Positions 43,533 to 53,212 are shown, counted from the stretch's first letter. The stretch is DNA of 64,000 nt from Azospirillum sp. (GCA_027486405.1 JAIXPD010000095.1:62001-126000), one strand, 5' to 3'. Translations and numbers: made by a program. Notes: generated from the letters alone by a model not told the origin.

Positions 43533-45104
43533 GTGGTTGGCACGAAAAAGAAGATGCGGCGGTCACGGGTCTCGGTGTCCACCATCCGCAACGTGGCCAT
43601 CAGCGCTGGCGCGGGGGAAACGGTTGGGCGCTATGGAAGCGCTGCGGCCGAGTTTGTGAAAGCCTACACGGGTGTTGACAACGAGACCGGTGCACGGCTC
43701 GCCAAAGGCTTGAAAGGCATTTCAGAGTATAAAATCAGCGCGAAATCTGCCAAGGATGCGGCAAACAACATAAAGCAGCAAGCGGGGTTCAGCGCAGAAG
43801 TTCATATGACGGCGCAACAAAACGCCGAGCGCATCATTTTAAAGAAGAATGAGCGCGTGATCCGCACGGATGATCACGCGCAATATGGAAAAAATCATCC
43901 AGTTTATGATCATGTCGAGTTGGATGCCTGGGGCGTTCCCATTCCTGGTTCCGGCTCTCAGATGAAGTTTGTCGGCGATGTTGATGAGCTGCTGAAAAAC
44001 ATAGCCCAGGGCCATGGTGGGGGCCAAAACGACAAGTCGCGTTACTTGAGCGCCAAGCTTGACCTTCCATCCGAACAGGTCGCCTCCGCGAAGGCGCGGT
44101 GTGAGAGCCAAGCGGCAGAACTTCGGAAGCAGGCCCAAGCCCTGGAGGCCAAGGGCAAGACAGAGCTTGCGGCGCAGAAGAGAGCGCAGGCGGCGAACTA
44201 TGACACGCTGAAAGGCAACATCCGCGACAGCGGGATGACGACCGATCAAGCCGTATTTTTGCGCAAACACCCCAAACTGGCCACGGCCGCCAGCATCGCG
44301 CGCACCAGTCACCGCGCCGGGATGCAGGGGGCCAAGATCGGGGCGCTGTTTGGCGGGGCCATTTCGGCCGTCACCGGCATGATCGCGGTCCATCAGGGCG
44401 ACAAGGCGTTGGAGGCGGCGATCCTTGACACGATGACGGACACCGGGAAGGCGGCCTTCGCCGGGTACGGCACCGCCTTTGTGGGCACGGCCCTTAAGGG
44501 AACCATGCAGCAATCGGGAAACGCCACCATGCGCGCGCTGTCCCGCACGTCTTTGCCGTCGCTGGCGGTGACGGTGTGTCTGGAGGTGGGCAGCGCGGTC
44601 AAACAATATGTCCGGGGTGAGATCGACGGAGTCCAGTTTCTCGAAGCGCTTGGCGAGAAGGGCAGCGGCCTGCTGTCCAGCGGCATGTTCGCGGCGGTTG
44701 GTCAACTGGCTGTGCCGATCCCGGTGGTGGGGGCTGCCATTGGCGGTGTGGTTGGTTACACGCTCAGCGCGCTGCTGTATCAGGACGCCCTTGGCGCGTT
44801 CAAGGATGCCAACCAAGCCCACGAAGACTATCAGGCGACCAAGGAATATTGCGAAGCGGTTCGCGCCGAACTGGACGCGTACCGACTGGAGTTCCGGGAA
44901 CGCTTTGTTGAATGGTTGGACGAGGGGCGGGCCGAAATCTCCAACAGCATTCAGTGCATGGATGCCGCCATTCTGACCGGGCGGATCAATGATTTTGCCG
45001 AATCCGCCAACGCTCTGGCCGCCGTGATCGGCAAAACGCTGCAATTTGCTGATCGTCAGCAGTTCGACGCCTTCATGGCGACGGACGACACCCTGATTCT
45101 GTGA
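43533..45104 (+). CDS. unrecognised glycine-rich membrane-type protein, first gene of a pair
   Basis: A protein of 523 residues. The N-terminal half (about 1-250) is charged and helical, with KSRYLSAKLDLPSEQVASAK and an alanine/glutamine-rich helix likely to form a coiled coil (about 185-230). Residues about 262-425 hold several glycine-rich hydrophobic segments, such as GAKIGALFGGAISAVTGMIA, AAFAGYGTAFVGTAL and VPIPVVGAAIGGVVGYTLSA, the pattern of glycine-zipper membrane inserters. A helical C-terminal tail follows. The start is GTG 43533 or ATG 43554. I do not recognise a named family. Its partner at 45153 is similar in character, and both sit by tRNA-Ala and an Mrr-like nuclease, which suggests an accessory, perhaps defensive, role by context only. 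Confidence 0.75.
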   Translation: MVGTKKKMRRSRVSVSTIRNVAISAGAGETVGRYGSAAAEFVKAYTGVDNETGARLAKGLKGISEYKISAKSAKDAANNIKQQAGFSAEVHMTAQQNAERIILKKNERVIRTDDHAQYGKNHPVYDHVELDAWGVPIPGSGSQMKFVGDVDELLKNIAQGHGGGQNDKSRYLSAKLDLPSEQVASAKARCESQAAELRKQAQALEAKGKTELAAQKRAQAANYDTLKGNIRDSGMTTDQAVFLRKHPKLATAASIARTSHRAGMQGAKIGALFGGAISAVTGMIAVHQGDKALEAAILDTMTDTGKAAFAGYGTAFVGTALKGTMQQSGNATMRALSRTSLPSLAVTVCLEVGSAVKQYVRGEIDGVQFLEALGEKGSGLLSSGMFAAVGQLAVPIPVVGAAIGGVVGYTLSALLYQDALGAFKDANQAHEDYQATKEYCEAVRAELDAYRLEFRERFVEWLDEGRAEISNSIQCMDAAILTGRINDFAESANALAAVIGKTLQFADRQQFDAFMATDDTLIL

Positions 45105-45152
45105 TCGGCATTGACACACCCATTTGCGTTCTCCAGCGATAGGAATCACACA

Positions 45153-46145
45153 ATGCCATTGCCTCTTCTCATCCCGGTGGCCGTTGGTCTTGCGGGGCTT
45201 TTTGGCACCGGAAAGGCTGTTCAGGCCGTCGTTCGCAACAGCAAAGCAAACGATGTTCAGAAAAGCGCGACCGAGACGGTTGATGCCGCCGAAAAGGCGT
45301 TGGACGATGGAAAGAACAGCTGCAACAGCGCCTTGCGTCAATATGGCGAACACAAGATCGACACCCTCAACACATCCATCAAGACCTTCCTGGATCTGTA
45401 TGGGCAGTTGAAGAATGTGCAGCTGGGGCCGAGCGACGAGTTGCGGCGGCTTCGCATCGGCGCGTTTTCGGAGGTCGATCTGGCGGAGTTGAAAGGCACC
45501 TGCTCCTTTGCCACTCAGATCGCCAGCGGTGTTCTGACCGGGGCCGGGGCCGGGGCGTTGACCGCCTTCGGAGCGTACAGCGGGACCATGGCGCTGGCGT
45601 CCGCTGGAACGGGGGCGGCGATCAGCGGTTTGAGTGGCGTGGCCGCCACCAACGCCACGTTGGCGTGGTTGGGTGGTGGTACGCTGGCATCCGGTGGGTT
45701 GGGCATGGCTGGCGGCACGGTGGTGCTGGGGACCCTGGTTGCGGGGCCGGCGCTGCTGGTTCTGGGCAGCGTCCTCAGCGCCCGGGCGTCCAAAAAGCTC
45801 GACGACGCGCGGGCGAATCTGGAAAAGGCACAAACCTATGAATCGGCGGTCAACCTCGTTCTGGAAAAATTGCGGGCCATCGTGGAGGTCACGGTGGTCG
45901 GGCTGGATCTGATCACGACGCTGAAAGCCCGCCTCGACGCTGCAAACGGAGCGCTGAAGACGCTGATTGATCTGCAGGGCGTTGATTACGCAACCTACGG
46001 CGACACGGCCAGAAACATCGTTTTCCGGGCCGTGACCATAGCCCAGTTGATCAAGAAGGTGATCGACACGCCGATCCTGAACAGTGACGGTGAATTGGCT
46101 GACCAGACGGTGGCTGGTTTCCGCGAGATGCGGGGCACCCTGTGA
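45153..46145 (+). CDS. unrecognised glycine-rich membrane-type protein, second gene of a pair
   Basis: A 330-residue protein starting at ATG 45153 with an AGGAATC ribosome-binding site, 48 bases after the first gene. It opens with a hydrophobic segment (LLIPVAVGLAGLFGTGKAVQ), then a helical region (about 35-120). A very long glycine/alanine-rich hydrophobic block follows (about 130-215: GVLTGAGAGALTAFGAY, then SGLSGVAATNATLAWLGGG and GGTVVLGTLVAGPALLVLG), and the protein ends with a helical tail with coiled-coil character. The block resembles glycine-zipper domains seen in uncharacterised bacterial proteins that I recall often near mobile genes; no function is known to me. Together with the upstream gene it looks like a two-component membrane system. 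Confidence 0.75.
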   Translation: MPLPLLIPVAVGLAGLFGTGKAVQAVVRNSKANDVQKSATETVDAAEKALDDGKNSCNSALRQYGEHKIDTLNTSIKTFLDLYGQLKNVQLGPSDELRRLRIGAFSEVDLAELKGTCSFATQIASGVLTGAGAGALTAFGAYSGTMALASAGTGAAISGLSGVAATNATLAWLGGGTLASGGLGMAGGTVVLGTLVAGPALLVLGSVLSARASKKLDDARANLEKAQTYESAVNLVLEKLRAIVEVTVVGLDLITTLKARLDAANGALKTLIDLQGVDYATYGDTARNIVFRAVTIAQLIKKVIDTPILNSDGELADQTVAGFREMRGTL

Positions 46146-46196
46146 TCGAACGCCCCCGCCCCGCGCCGGTTGGTCCGGCGTGGGGCGGGGAAGCGG

Positions 46197-47162
46197 TCAC
46201 GGTTCGAAGAAATCCTCGTCCAGTTTCTTGATGGTCAGGGTTTCCTCCACGCGGCAGCCGACGCCATGGCGCAGCATCAGGCGAGCAAAGTGGGGACCGT
46301 CGATCAGGACGATGCGCTTGCTCAGCATCTCGGCGGTGTCGCGGGCCGATGGGGTGAAGGCGGAGGTGGTGACAAACAGCCCCTTGTTGGCCTTGAAGCG
46401 GTCCAGGCTGCCGAAGAAATCGCGGATCGCCCCGGCCCCGACGCTGTTGCCGTCGGCGTAGCGTTTGGCCTGGACATAGATGCGGTCGAGGCCCAGGGCG
46501 TCCTGGGCGATCACGCCGTCCACCCCACCGTCACCGCTGCCGCCGACCAGCGCGGCGTCAAGGTCGGCCATCGACCCGCCATACCCCATGGCGATCAGCA
46601 ATTGCACCACCACCCGTTCAAAAAAGGCCGGGGACCCGGCGCGCAGGCGGTGCAGCAGGTCATCGGCCAGGGCGGCTTCCAACTGGCGGTGCGCGCCCCG
46701 CATCACCTCGTCCGGGGTCAACAGGGTCGGGGGTAGGTCTTCGGCGCGCCGGGCGTTGCTGGGTGGGGCTGTGGCGATGGGAGAGGGGGCGACTGCGCCG
46801 GGATCGGCCGAGGCGTCCGCTTCGATGCCACGGTAGCGCTGGAAGTCGGGAAAGCGGTTGAGAAAGGCGATGTCGATCCGATCAGGCGGAGCGGCCAGCA
46901 CGGCGCGGCCCTGATCGGTCAGGCGGAAATGCGCCCGCCGGGTCAGTTCAACCAGCCCGGCCTTGCCGAGATAACTTTTGGCCCAATGGACTCGGTTGGC
47001 GAACGTGGTCTGTTTTCCCGATGGCAACAGGTGTGCACGCTCCTCCATCGTCAGCGCGAAGGCGTCTGCCAAACGATCCACCACATCAGTGATGCGAACC
47101 TCTCCTTCGGCGGCGGCGCGTAGGACCGGCAGCATCACGGTTTGGAAATCGGGGATGGTCAT
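46197..47162 (-). CDS. Mrr-family restriction endonuclease-like protein
   Basis: A 321-residue protein with an N-terminal winged-helix Mrr_N domain (about 1-85, MTIPDFQTVMLPVLRAAAEG through HFRLTDQGRAVL) and a C-terminal Mrr catalytic domain (about 190-315). The catalytic pattern GGSGDGGVDGVI...IYVQAKRY is the PD-(D/E)XK variant D-x(n)-QxK of type IV enzymes that cut modified DNA. The start at ATG 47162 fits the family; a longer open frame upstream is not convincing. It is convergent with the membrane-protein pair, with 51 bases between. It has no cognate methyltransferase nearby, as expected for a methylation-dependent enzyme. Confidence 0.9.
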   Translation of the reverse strand: MTIPDFQTVMLPVLRAAAEGEVRITDVVDRLADAFALTMEERAHLLPSGKQTTFANRVHWAKSYLGKAGLVELTRRAHFRLTDQGRAVLAAPPDRIDIAFLNRFPDFQRYRGIEADASADPGAVAPSPIATAPPSNARRAEDLPPTLLTPDEVMRGAHRQLEAALADDLLHRLRAGSPAFFERVVVQLLIAMGYGGSMADLDAALVGGSGDGGVDGVIAQDALGLDRIYVQAKRYADGNSVGAGAIRDFFGSLDRFKANKGLFVTTSAFTPSARDTAEMLSKRIVLIDGPHFARLMLRHGVGCRVEETLTIKKLDEDFFEP

Positions 47163-47393
47163 GGGCGGTGTTGGTCCCGTGGGGCGGGTGGAAGGGGGGC
47201 GCGGATGTCGCTTTCGCCCAGACTCAACCTTGGCCGCTGGCCTGCGGTGAGCCTGTTTCCGGCAAGCGCTTGGTGGTTCACCGTTTGCGTGCCGAATACC
47301 CATCCGTTTCACGGATTATCATCTGTGGTGTGTGGAAAAAACAACCCAAATGACGCCCCCCCCTTATGACCATTCCGGCGCGGTGGCTTGCCA

Positions 47394-49439
47394 TCACTGC
47401 GCGGCCAACATCTCCCGCCGTTGGTCGATGGCGCGGTCGGCGGCGCGGCCCAGCGCCTCTTGCAGGCGGTCGAAGCGCCAGACATAGGTTCCCACCCCCA
47501 GCGAGAGGGAGCGCAGCTCGACGATCAGGTCCTGCATCTCGGCTTGCGGCAGGTTGGCTTGCACCTCGTCCCAGCCGGGCCAGCCGGGGCGGGCGTCAAA
47601 GCCCATCAGTTGGCCGCGCCGTCCGCTGACCAGCCGCTGGATCTTCGGGGTGAAGTCGCTGGGCACGGCGATGGTAACGGTCAGCAGCGGTTCCAGCAGA
47701 ACGGGATCGCAGGCGGGCAGGGCTTCGGCCATCGCCTGCCGCGCCACCGTCTTGAACGCCATGTCGGAACTGTCCACGGCGTGGAACTGGCCGCCGGTCA
47801 GCGTCACCGCCGCATCCACCAGCGGGAAACCCAACGGGCCGCGCGCCGCTGCCTCGCGGATGCCCGCCTCCACCGATCCGATGAATTGGCGGGGAACCGC
47901 GCCGCCGACGACCGCATCCTCGAACTGGATTCCCGATCCGCGCGGCAGCGGGCGGATGTCGATCTGGATGTCGGCGAACTGGCCGTGGCCGCCGGTTTGC
48001 CGTTTGAACCGGGCGTGGTGGCTCGTGCCCTTGCGGATGGTCTCGCGGTAGGGGATTTGCGGGGCCACGCCCTTGACCGAGACATTGTGCTTGCTGCGCA
48101 GACGGTCCATGGCGATGCGCAGATGGATGTCGCCCTGGCCCCACAGCACCAGCTCGCCGCTGTCCGGCGCGGTTTCCAGGATCAGGGCGGGATCCTCCTC
48201 CGTCAGCTTTTGAATGGCCGAGGACAGCTTCACGTCGTCGTTGCGGTGTTCGGCGTGCAGCGCCAGCCCATAGACCGGGGCGGGGCGTTCCGGCCAATCC
48301 GTCGGCGCGCCATGGTTGCCGCGCCCGCCGTCGGTCAGGCGGTCGCCGGTGGTGACGCGTTCCAACCGGCCCAACGCCACCAGATCGCCCGCCTTGGCGC
48401 TGGGGATTTTGGTCATCTCATGGCCAAAGGGGCGGAAGATGCCCGACACCCGCTCGCCGCCAAGGGTCATGCCGTCCGTGACCTCGCCGCGCCACACCCG
48501 CGCCAGGCTCAGCTTTCCGGCGTGGGAGCCGGTGAGGGTCTTGACCACCTGCACGGCGGTGGTTCCGGACGGCGGCGCATCGACCCGCGCGGCGGTGACG
48601 GCGACCTCCGGCCCCTCGTGGCGCAGCGCCTTCAACAGTCGCCGGACGCCGTTGTCGTTCTCCGCCGACCCGAAAAAGACCGGCACGATCAGGTCGTCGG
48701 CCAACTCATGGGCCATGCTGTCATAAACCTCGCCGGGGTCGGGGGCCATGTCCTCCAGCAGCTTTTCCAGCAGCGCGTCGTCGAAATCGGCGATGGATTC
48801 CAGCATGGTGCGCCGCGCCTCCCCCTCGTCCGCCTTCAGCGCGTCGGGCAGGGTGACGAGGTTGGACGGCTTGTGCGGGTTGAAGCGCCACGCCCGTTCG
48901 CTGACCAGATCGACCAGCCCGGTGACGGCCCCGCCCTCGCGCATCGGCACCGCGCGCAGCACCAGCTTGCGCGCCGACACCGCCTGATAGGCGGCGACCA
49001 CGGCGCGCACGCTCTGGTCGCCCAGCGCGTCGATCTTGTTGATGAACAGGATGTGCGGGATGCGGCGGTCGTCGAGGAACTTGAACAGCGGGGCCAGCAG
49101 AACCGCCTTGTCCGGGGCGGCCTCGGCCACCACCACGGCCACGTCCGCCGCCATCAGCGCGTTTTGGCTTTCGCAGGCCAGCTCGACCGAACCGGGGCAA
49201 TCCAGCACCGACCAGCGCTCGCCCAGATAGTCGAAACAGGCGGCGTTGACCTCCGTCGTCATTTTGCGGGCCTTGGCCTCCGGCGCGCTGTCGCCGACGC
49301 TGTTGCCGTCGCGCACGCTGCCCTTGCGGGTGATGGCGCCCGCCGCGAACAGCAGGCTTTCCAGCAGCGTGGTTTTTCCGGCCAGATAGGGGCCGACCAG
49401 CGCCGCGCAGCGCGCCGTCAGACTGGTGTTGTGGGGCAT
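47394..49439 (-). CDS. elongation factor G-like GTPase (EF-G paralogue)
   Basis: A 681-residue translational-GTPase homologue. The G domain has P-loop GPYLAGKTTLLE (about 16-27), switch/G3 VLDCPGS and G4 NKIDALGD. Domains II-V follow, including a domain IV-like region with HHARFKRQTGGHGQFADI. Compared with true EF-G the P-loop is altered and there is no str operon context, so this is the 'elongation factor G-like' paralogue group of unknown role (some members relate to ribosome recycling or are labelled fusA2). It stands alone next to the accessory region. Confidence 0.88.
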   Translation of the reverse strand: MPHNTSLTARCAALVGPYLAGKTTLLESLLFAAGAITRKGSVRDGNSVGDSAPEAKARKMTTEVNAACFDYLGERWSVLDCPGSVELACESQNALMAADVAVVVAEAAPDKAVLLAPLFKFLDDRRIPHILFINKIDALGDQSVRAVVAAYQAVSARKLVLRAVPMREGGAVTGLVDLVSERAWRFNPHKPSNLVTLPDALKADEGEARRTMLESIADFDDALLEKLLEDMAPDPGEVYDSMAHELADDLIVPVFFGSAENDNGVRRLLKALRHEGPEVAVTAARVDAPPSGTTAVQVVKTLTGSHAGKLSLARVWRGEVTDGMTLGGERVSGIFRPFGHEMTKIPSAKAGDLVALGRLERVTTGDRLTDGGRGNHGAPTDWPERPAPVYGLALHAEHRNDDVKLSSAIQKLTEEDPALILETAPDSGELVLWGQGDIHLRIAMDRLRSKHNVSVKGVAPQIPYRETIRKGTSHHARFKRQTGGHGQFADIQIDIRPLPRGSGIQFEDAVVGGAVPRQFIGSVEAGIREAAARGPLGFPLVDAAVTLTGGQFHAVDSSDMAFKTVARQAMAEALPACDPVLLEPLLTVTIAVPSDFTPKIQRLVSGRRGQLMGFDARPGWPGWDEVQANLPQAEMQDLIVELRSLSLGVGTYVWRFDRLQEALGRAADRAIDQRREMLAAQ

Positions 49440-50025
49440 TCACACCTCCCAAATGGGTTGTTGTGCCGCCGTCGGGTCGCGTTGCCGGGTCCGATGCCAG
49501 ACGCCGACCGCAAAGGGCGGCCCGTTTCTGTGTCGAGACGATCAGACGCAAAAGAAGGGGTGGGGAGGTCGGCGGAAACGGGGAGCGGCGGAGTCACCGC
49601 ACCAGGGCCGACGGCCAAGCCCACGACCCTGAGATGGTCGGCCCGATTCGCCGCCCTGTCGATGGAAAAAAGCGGCGGCAAGTCGTCACGGGGCGATGGG
49701 CTGCCTCGGATGGTCCTGATTGATTGTTGCGACGACACGCCGCATTGCGGGTGTGGTGCGCCGCCAACCCGGCGCAAATTGTCACAAATGGTTCATTTTT
49801 CAAGGTTTGTTGAGAGTTTCGCCGATTGCCTCTTGGGATAGCGATGTTGCTATGTTGCAATGCGGTGTGACGAGGGCGAAATCAGGCCGACAAAATCCTG
49901 AAACCTTCTGGTAGTACCTGTGCCCATAAGAAGCGCGTCAAAACGGACCAACATCGCTTCAACAACAAAATGGCCCAGCGAGTCGACAGACAGTGTTCGG
50001 GCCGTTTGCTTTGGGGATCATTCGC
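49440..50025. other. gene-poor segment between the EF-G-like and single-Cache genes
   Basis: About 590 bases between two divergent genes. Several open frames exist on both strands, but none has a credible start, composition or family. No repeat family, hairpin or clear promoter consensus stands out. Confidence 0.5.
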
Positions 50026-50490
50026 ATGCGTGCAGTGCTTCGCTTTCTAATGATTGGCTTGGTTGCTTTGGGGTTTGCCGGGGCCGCGCAGGCGCAAACC
50101 GCCAAGCCGACCCAGGATGACGTCAAGGCGCTCACCCTGAAGGCCGCCGATCTGATCGCCGCCAAGGGCTTGGACGCCGCCGCCGCCGTGTTCAACACGG
50201 AGGGTGAGTTCAAGTTCGGCGAGATTTATGTGAACGTCATCGACTTCACCGGCACTTGGAAGGTCTACCCGCCGCGCCCGGCCGGGGTGGGGCAGAGCGT
50301 CATCAACGTCAAGGATCCCGATGGCCGTTTCATCGTCCAGGACGTGCTGGCGGTGGCCAAGGACAAGGGCGAGGGCTGGGTCGAATACCGTTGGCTGAAC
50401 CCGGCCAGCAACAAGATCGAGCCGAAGATCACCTATGTGAAGCGCGTTCCCAACCAGGACCTCGTCGCCTACGTCGGCGTCTACAAATAA
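50026..50490 (+). CDS. secreted single-Cache-domain protein
   Basis: A 154-residue protein with a signal peptide (MRAVLRFLMIGLVALGFAGA, ending AQAQ) followed by one Cache domain (about 30-152). The domain has an N-terminal helix DDVKALTLKAADLIAAKGLD, a strand region GEIYVNVIDFTGTWKVYPPRP and the closing ITYVKRVPNQDLVAYVGVY, all typical of the sCache_2 family. Such stand-alone proteins are often encoded next to a chemoreceptor and may present a small-molecule ligand to it. Here a methyl-accepting chemotaxis gene follows after 87 bases on the same strand, which supports that reading. Confidence 0.87.
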   Translation: MRAVLRFLMIGLVALGFAGAAQAQTAKPTQDDVKALTLKAADLIAAKGLDAAAAVFNTEGEFKFGEIYVNVIDFTGTWKVYPPRPAGVGQSVINVKDPDGRFIVQDVLAVAKDKGEGWVEYRWLNPASNKIEPKITYVKRVPNQDLVAYVGVYK

Positions 50491-50577
50491 CGGGGCCGAA
50501 GCCATCGGGCTGGGCGGCGGCGTGTGGGTGCCGCCGTCCGGGGCGGCGTTTGTGAGCCGCTTTGCGGGGGGTGTGTG

Positions 50578-52290
50578 ATGAAGGGTGGCGTTTTGGGGCG
50601 TCTGGCCGGGCTGTCGGTGGCGGCGCGCGTCTTCGTGGCCCCCCTGATGGGGATCGTGCTGACCGTTGGGGCCTTGGTTCTGGCGGATCGTCAGGCCGAT
50701 CAATCGGTGTCGGCGGTGGACAGCATCCACCGGTCGGCGGCGGAGCGGCGCGGGCAGATCGACCGGCTGGTCGCCACCGCCTACGTCATCCACAGCGACG
50801 TGTCGCGCCATCTGGCCCTGTCCGGATCGGGGATCGAGGACGCCAAGCTGCAGGTGATGCGCGACGCCATCGCCCGCAACACCAAACAGGCGCGCGGCGT
50901 GATCGACGCCCTGCGCGCCATGCCGCTGACCGATGGGGAACGCGCGATGCTGGCCGATGTGTCGGCCCGCGTGGACGCCTACGCCAAGGCGGTGGACGAA
51001 ATGAACCAGATGGCCGCCATCGACCGCCTGATCGGCATCCCGATGATGGCCCACACCGACGACCAGTTCAAAGCGCTGACCGACCGCATCGTCGCGGTGC
51101 AGGACGCCATCGGCCAATCCACCGCCAAGGCCATCGAGGACACGCGGGCCGGCGCGGAGGCCGCGCGCACCCGATTTGCTCTGGTGATGGCGGGGCTGCT
51201 GGCGGCGATGATGGCGGGCGGGCTGGTGCTGGCGCGTTCGATCACCCGGCCGCTGCAAGATCTGTCGCAGACCACCACCGATCTGGCGGCGGGCAAGCTG
51301 GACGGCGTCATCGACGGCGCGTGGATGAAGAACGAGATCGGCGCGATGGCCCGCGCGCTGGAGGTGTTCCAGACCAACGCCCGCGAGGTCGAACGGCTGA
51401 CCGCCGAGCAGACCCGGCAAAAGGCCGAGGCCGAAGAGGAAAAGCGCCGCGCCATCCACGCGCTGGCCGACCTGTTCGAGGCCCGCGTCAGCGAGGTGGT
51501 GCAGCAGGTCGGATCCGGTGCCCATCAGGTGCGCGGCAACGCGGCGGGGATGCTGGAGCGCGCGACCAGCGCGAACCGGCAGGCCGCCACCGTCGCCGCC
51601 GCCAGCCAGCAGGCCGGGGCCAGCGTGCAGACCGCCGCCGCCGCCACCGAACAGATGTCGGCGTCGATCACCGAAATCGGCTCGCAGGTCCGCCGCTCCT
51701 TCGACATGGTGCGCGGGGCCGTGCGGGCGGTGGAGGAAACCAACGGCCATGTGCTGGGCCTGTCCGACGCCGCCAACCGCATCGGCGAGATCGTCGGCCT
51801 CATCAACGCCATCGCCGCCCAAACCAACCTGCTCGCGCTGAACGCCACCATCGAGGCGGCGCGCGCGGGGGAGGCGGGCAAGGGCTTCGCCGTGGTCGCC
51901 AGCGAGGTCAAGAATCTCGCCAACCAGACCGCCAAGGCGACGGAGGACATCGGCGCGCAGATCGCCACCATGCAGCAGGTGACGGATTCGGCGGTGTCGG
52001 CGATCAAGGGGGTGGGCGACACCGTGGTGTCGATCGACGAGATCGTCGGCTCCATCGCCACGGCGATGGATCAGCAATCCGCCGCCACCCGCGAAATCAC
52101 CCGCAGCGTCCAGGAGGCCGCGAGCGGCACGACGGAGGTGTCGCAGACCATCACCAGCGTGTCGGCCAGCGCGGGGGAAACCGGGGTCGCGGCGGGCGAG
52201 GTGCTGCGCGCGGCGGAACTGCTGGACGGGCAGGCGGTGGCCCTGAACCGCGAGGTGAAGGACTTCATCGGCCGTCTGCGCCAGGGCTGA
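50578..52290 (+). CDS. methyl-accepting chemotaxis protein
   Basis: A 570-residue chemoreceptor. Two membrane helices (about 17-37 and 200-221) bracket a helical periplasmic sensor of the four-helix-bundle type. A HAMP domain follows (about 222-275, ITRPLQDLSQTTTDLAAG), then the long signalling coiled coil with the conserved hairpin EIVGLINAIAAQTNLLALNATIEAARAGE-type tip (visible as INAIAAQTNLLALNATIEAA). It probably passes ligand information to CheA/CheW. The single-Cache protein just upstream may be its ligand-binding partner. A C-terminal CheR-docking pentapeptide is not visible. Confidence 0.93.
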   Translation: MKGGVLGRLAGLSVAARVFVAPLMGIVLTVGALVLADRQADQSVSAVDSIHRSAAERRGQIDRLVATAYVIHSDVSRHLALSGSGIEDAKLQVMRDAIARNTKQARGVIDALRAMPLTDGERAMLADVSARVDAYAKAVDEMNQMAAIDRLIGIPMMAHTDDQFKALTDRIVAVQDAIGQSTAKAIEDTRAGAEAARTRFALVMAGLLAAMMAGGLVLARSITRPLQDLSQTTTDLAAGKLDGVIDGAWMKNEIGAMARALEVFQTNAREVERLTAEQTRQKAEAEEEKRRAIHALADLFEARVSEVVQQVGSGAHQVRGNAAGMLERATSANRQAATVAAASQQAGASVQTAAAATEQMSASITEIGSQVRRSFDMVRGAVRAVEETNGHVLGLSDAANRIGEIVGLINAIAAQTNLLALNATIEAARAGEAGKGFAVVASEVKNLANQTAKATEDIGAQIATMQQVTDSAVSAIKGVGDTVVSIDEIVGSIATAMDQQSAATREITRSVQEAASGTTEVSQTITSVSASAGETGVAAGEVLRAAELLDGQAVALNREVKDFIGRLRQG

Positions 52291-52321
52291 CCTGCGCCAG
52301 GGCTGACGGGTGGCGTGACGG

Positions 52322-52585
52322 CAGGGCAATCGCTTGAACGAGCGATCATCGTCACGCAGGCAAGAATGGACACGGATTTCACGGACAGAAATGAGGGATT
52401 TCACGGATTTTCGCCCCAATTGCATTCCGCATCCCGTCATGAGGTGCACACCAAGATCGCAAACGGATGGTCCTGGGGCGCGTTCCGTGAAATCCGTGAA
52501 AAAATCCGTGAAATCCGTGAAATCCGTGAAATCCGTGGCAACCCTTGTTCCGGTCGGGTGCACGATGCTTCAAGCGATTGCCCTG
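52322..52585. mobile_element. inverted-repeat element, copy 2 (MITE-like), with 10-bp target duplication
   Basis: CAGGGCAATCGCTTGAA (52322-52338) and TTCAAGCGATTGCCCTG (52569-52585) are perfect inverted ends. The 10-mer GGCGTGACGG abuts both sides (52312-52321 and 52586-52595). Inside, the right arm holds at least five AATCCGTGA-type units in a row (52489-52542), more than in the other copies, which accounts for the greater length (264 against 248). No transposase-sized frame is present. It lies between the chemoreceptor and dps. Confidence 0.82.
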
Positions 52586-52744
52586 GGCGTGACGGGCGCG
52601 GCTTGACGGGCGCGCGCCGGGCTGGTCAAAAACGTCGCAGCGGGTGGTTTTCATCCGTCCAGCCCCTTGACCCGCAAGGGCTGCGCACAAGCTGTTGTCG
52701 AACCCGCAGACACGACACCGAAACAAAAGACAGGGGCATCGCCC

Positions 52745-53212
52745 ATGAAGATCGACATCGGAATTTCCGCCGACGACCGCAAGGCCATCACCGAGGGGCT
52801 GAGCCGCGTCCTGGCCGACACCTTCGCGCTCTATCTGAAGACCCACTCGTTCCACTGGAACGTGACCGGGCCGATGTTCAACACCCTGCACACCATGTTC
52901 ATGACGCAGTACACGGAGCTGTGGACCGCGCTGGACGAGGTGGCCGAACGCATCCGCGCCCTGGGGCATCCGGCCCCCGGCAGCTTCAGCCAGTTCGGCG
53001 CGCTCGCCTCGATCACCGAGGAAGCGGGCGTTCCCAAGGCCGAGGACATGATCCGTCAGCTGGTGGAGGGCCATGAGGCCGCCGCCCGCACCATCCGCAC
53101 CGTCTTCAAAGCGGCCGAGTCGGCCGACGACCAGCCCACCGCCGATCTGCTGACCCAGCGCCTGCAAATCCACGAAAAGACCGCCTGGATGCTGCGCAGC
53201 CTGCTGGAATAG
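52745..53212 (+). CDS. dps: Dps-family DNA-binding ferritin-like protein
   Basis: A 155-residue protein with the Dps ferroxidase ligands: H in THSFHWNVTGPMF and D/E in LDEVAERIRALGHPAPGSF. Dps forms a dodecamer that stores iron and shields DNA during oxidative stress and starvation. The start at MKIDIGISADDRK gives the normal length. The short N-terminus has few lysines, so DNA binding may be weak. It lies after a MITE-like element and before a long palindromic terminator shared with trxB. Confidence 0.95.
   Translation: MKIDIGISADDRKAITEGLSRVLADTFALYLKTHSFHWNVTGPMFNTLHTMFMTQYTELWTALDEVAERIRALGHPAPGSFSQFGALASITEEAGVPKAEDMIRQLVEGHEAAARTIRTVFKAAESADDQPTADLLTQRLQIHEKTAWMLRSLLE

Noticed and set aside
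49418..49914. Several short frames in the gap before the single-Cache gene
   Set aside because: Composition is arginine-rich shadow-like or lacks a credible start; none recognisable.
52489..52542. Array of 9-bp repeats as a CRISPR
   Set aside because: Units are only 9 bp with no spacers of regular length and no cas genes; they belong to a transposed element with inverted ends.
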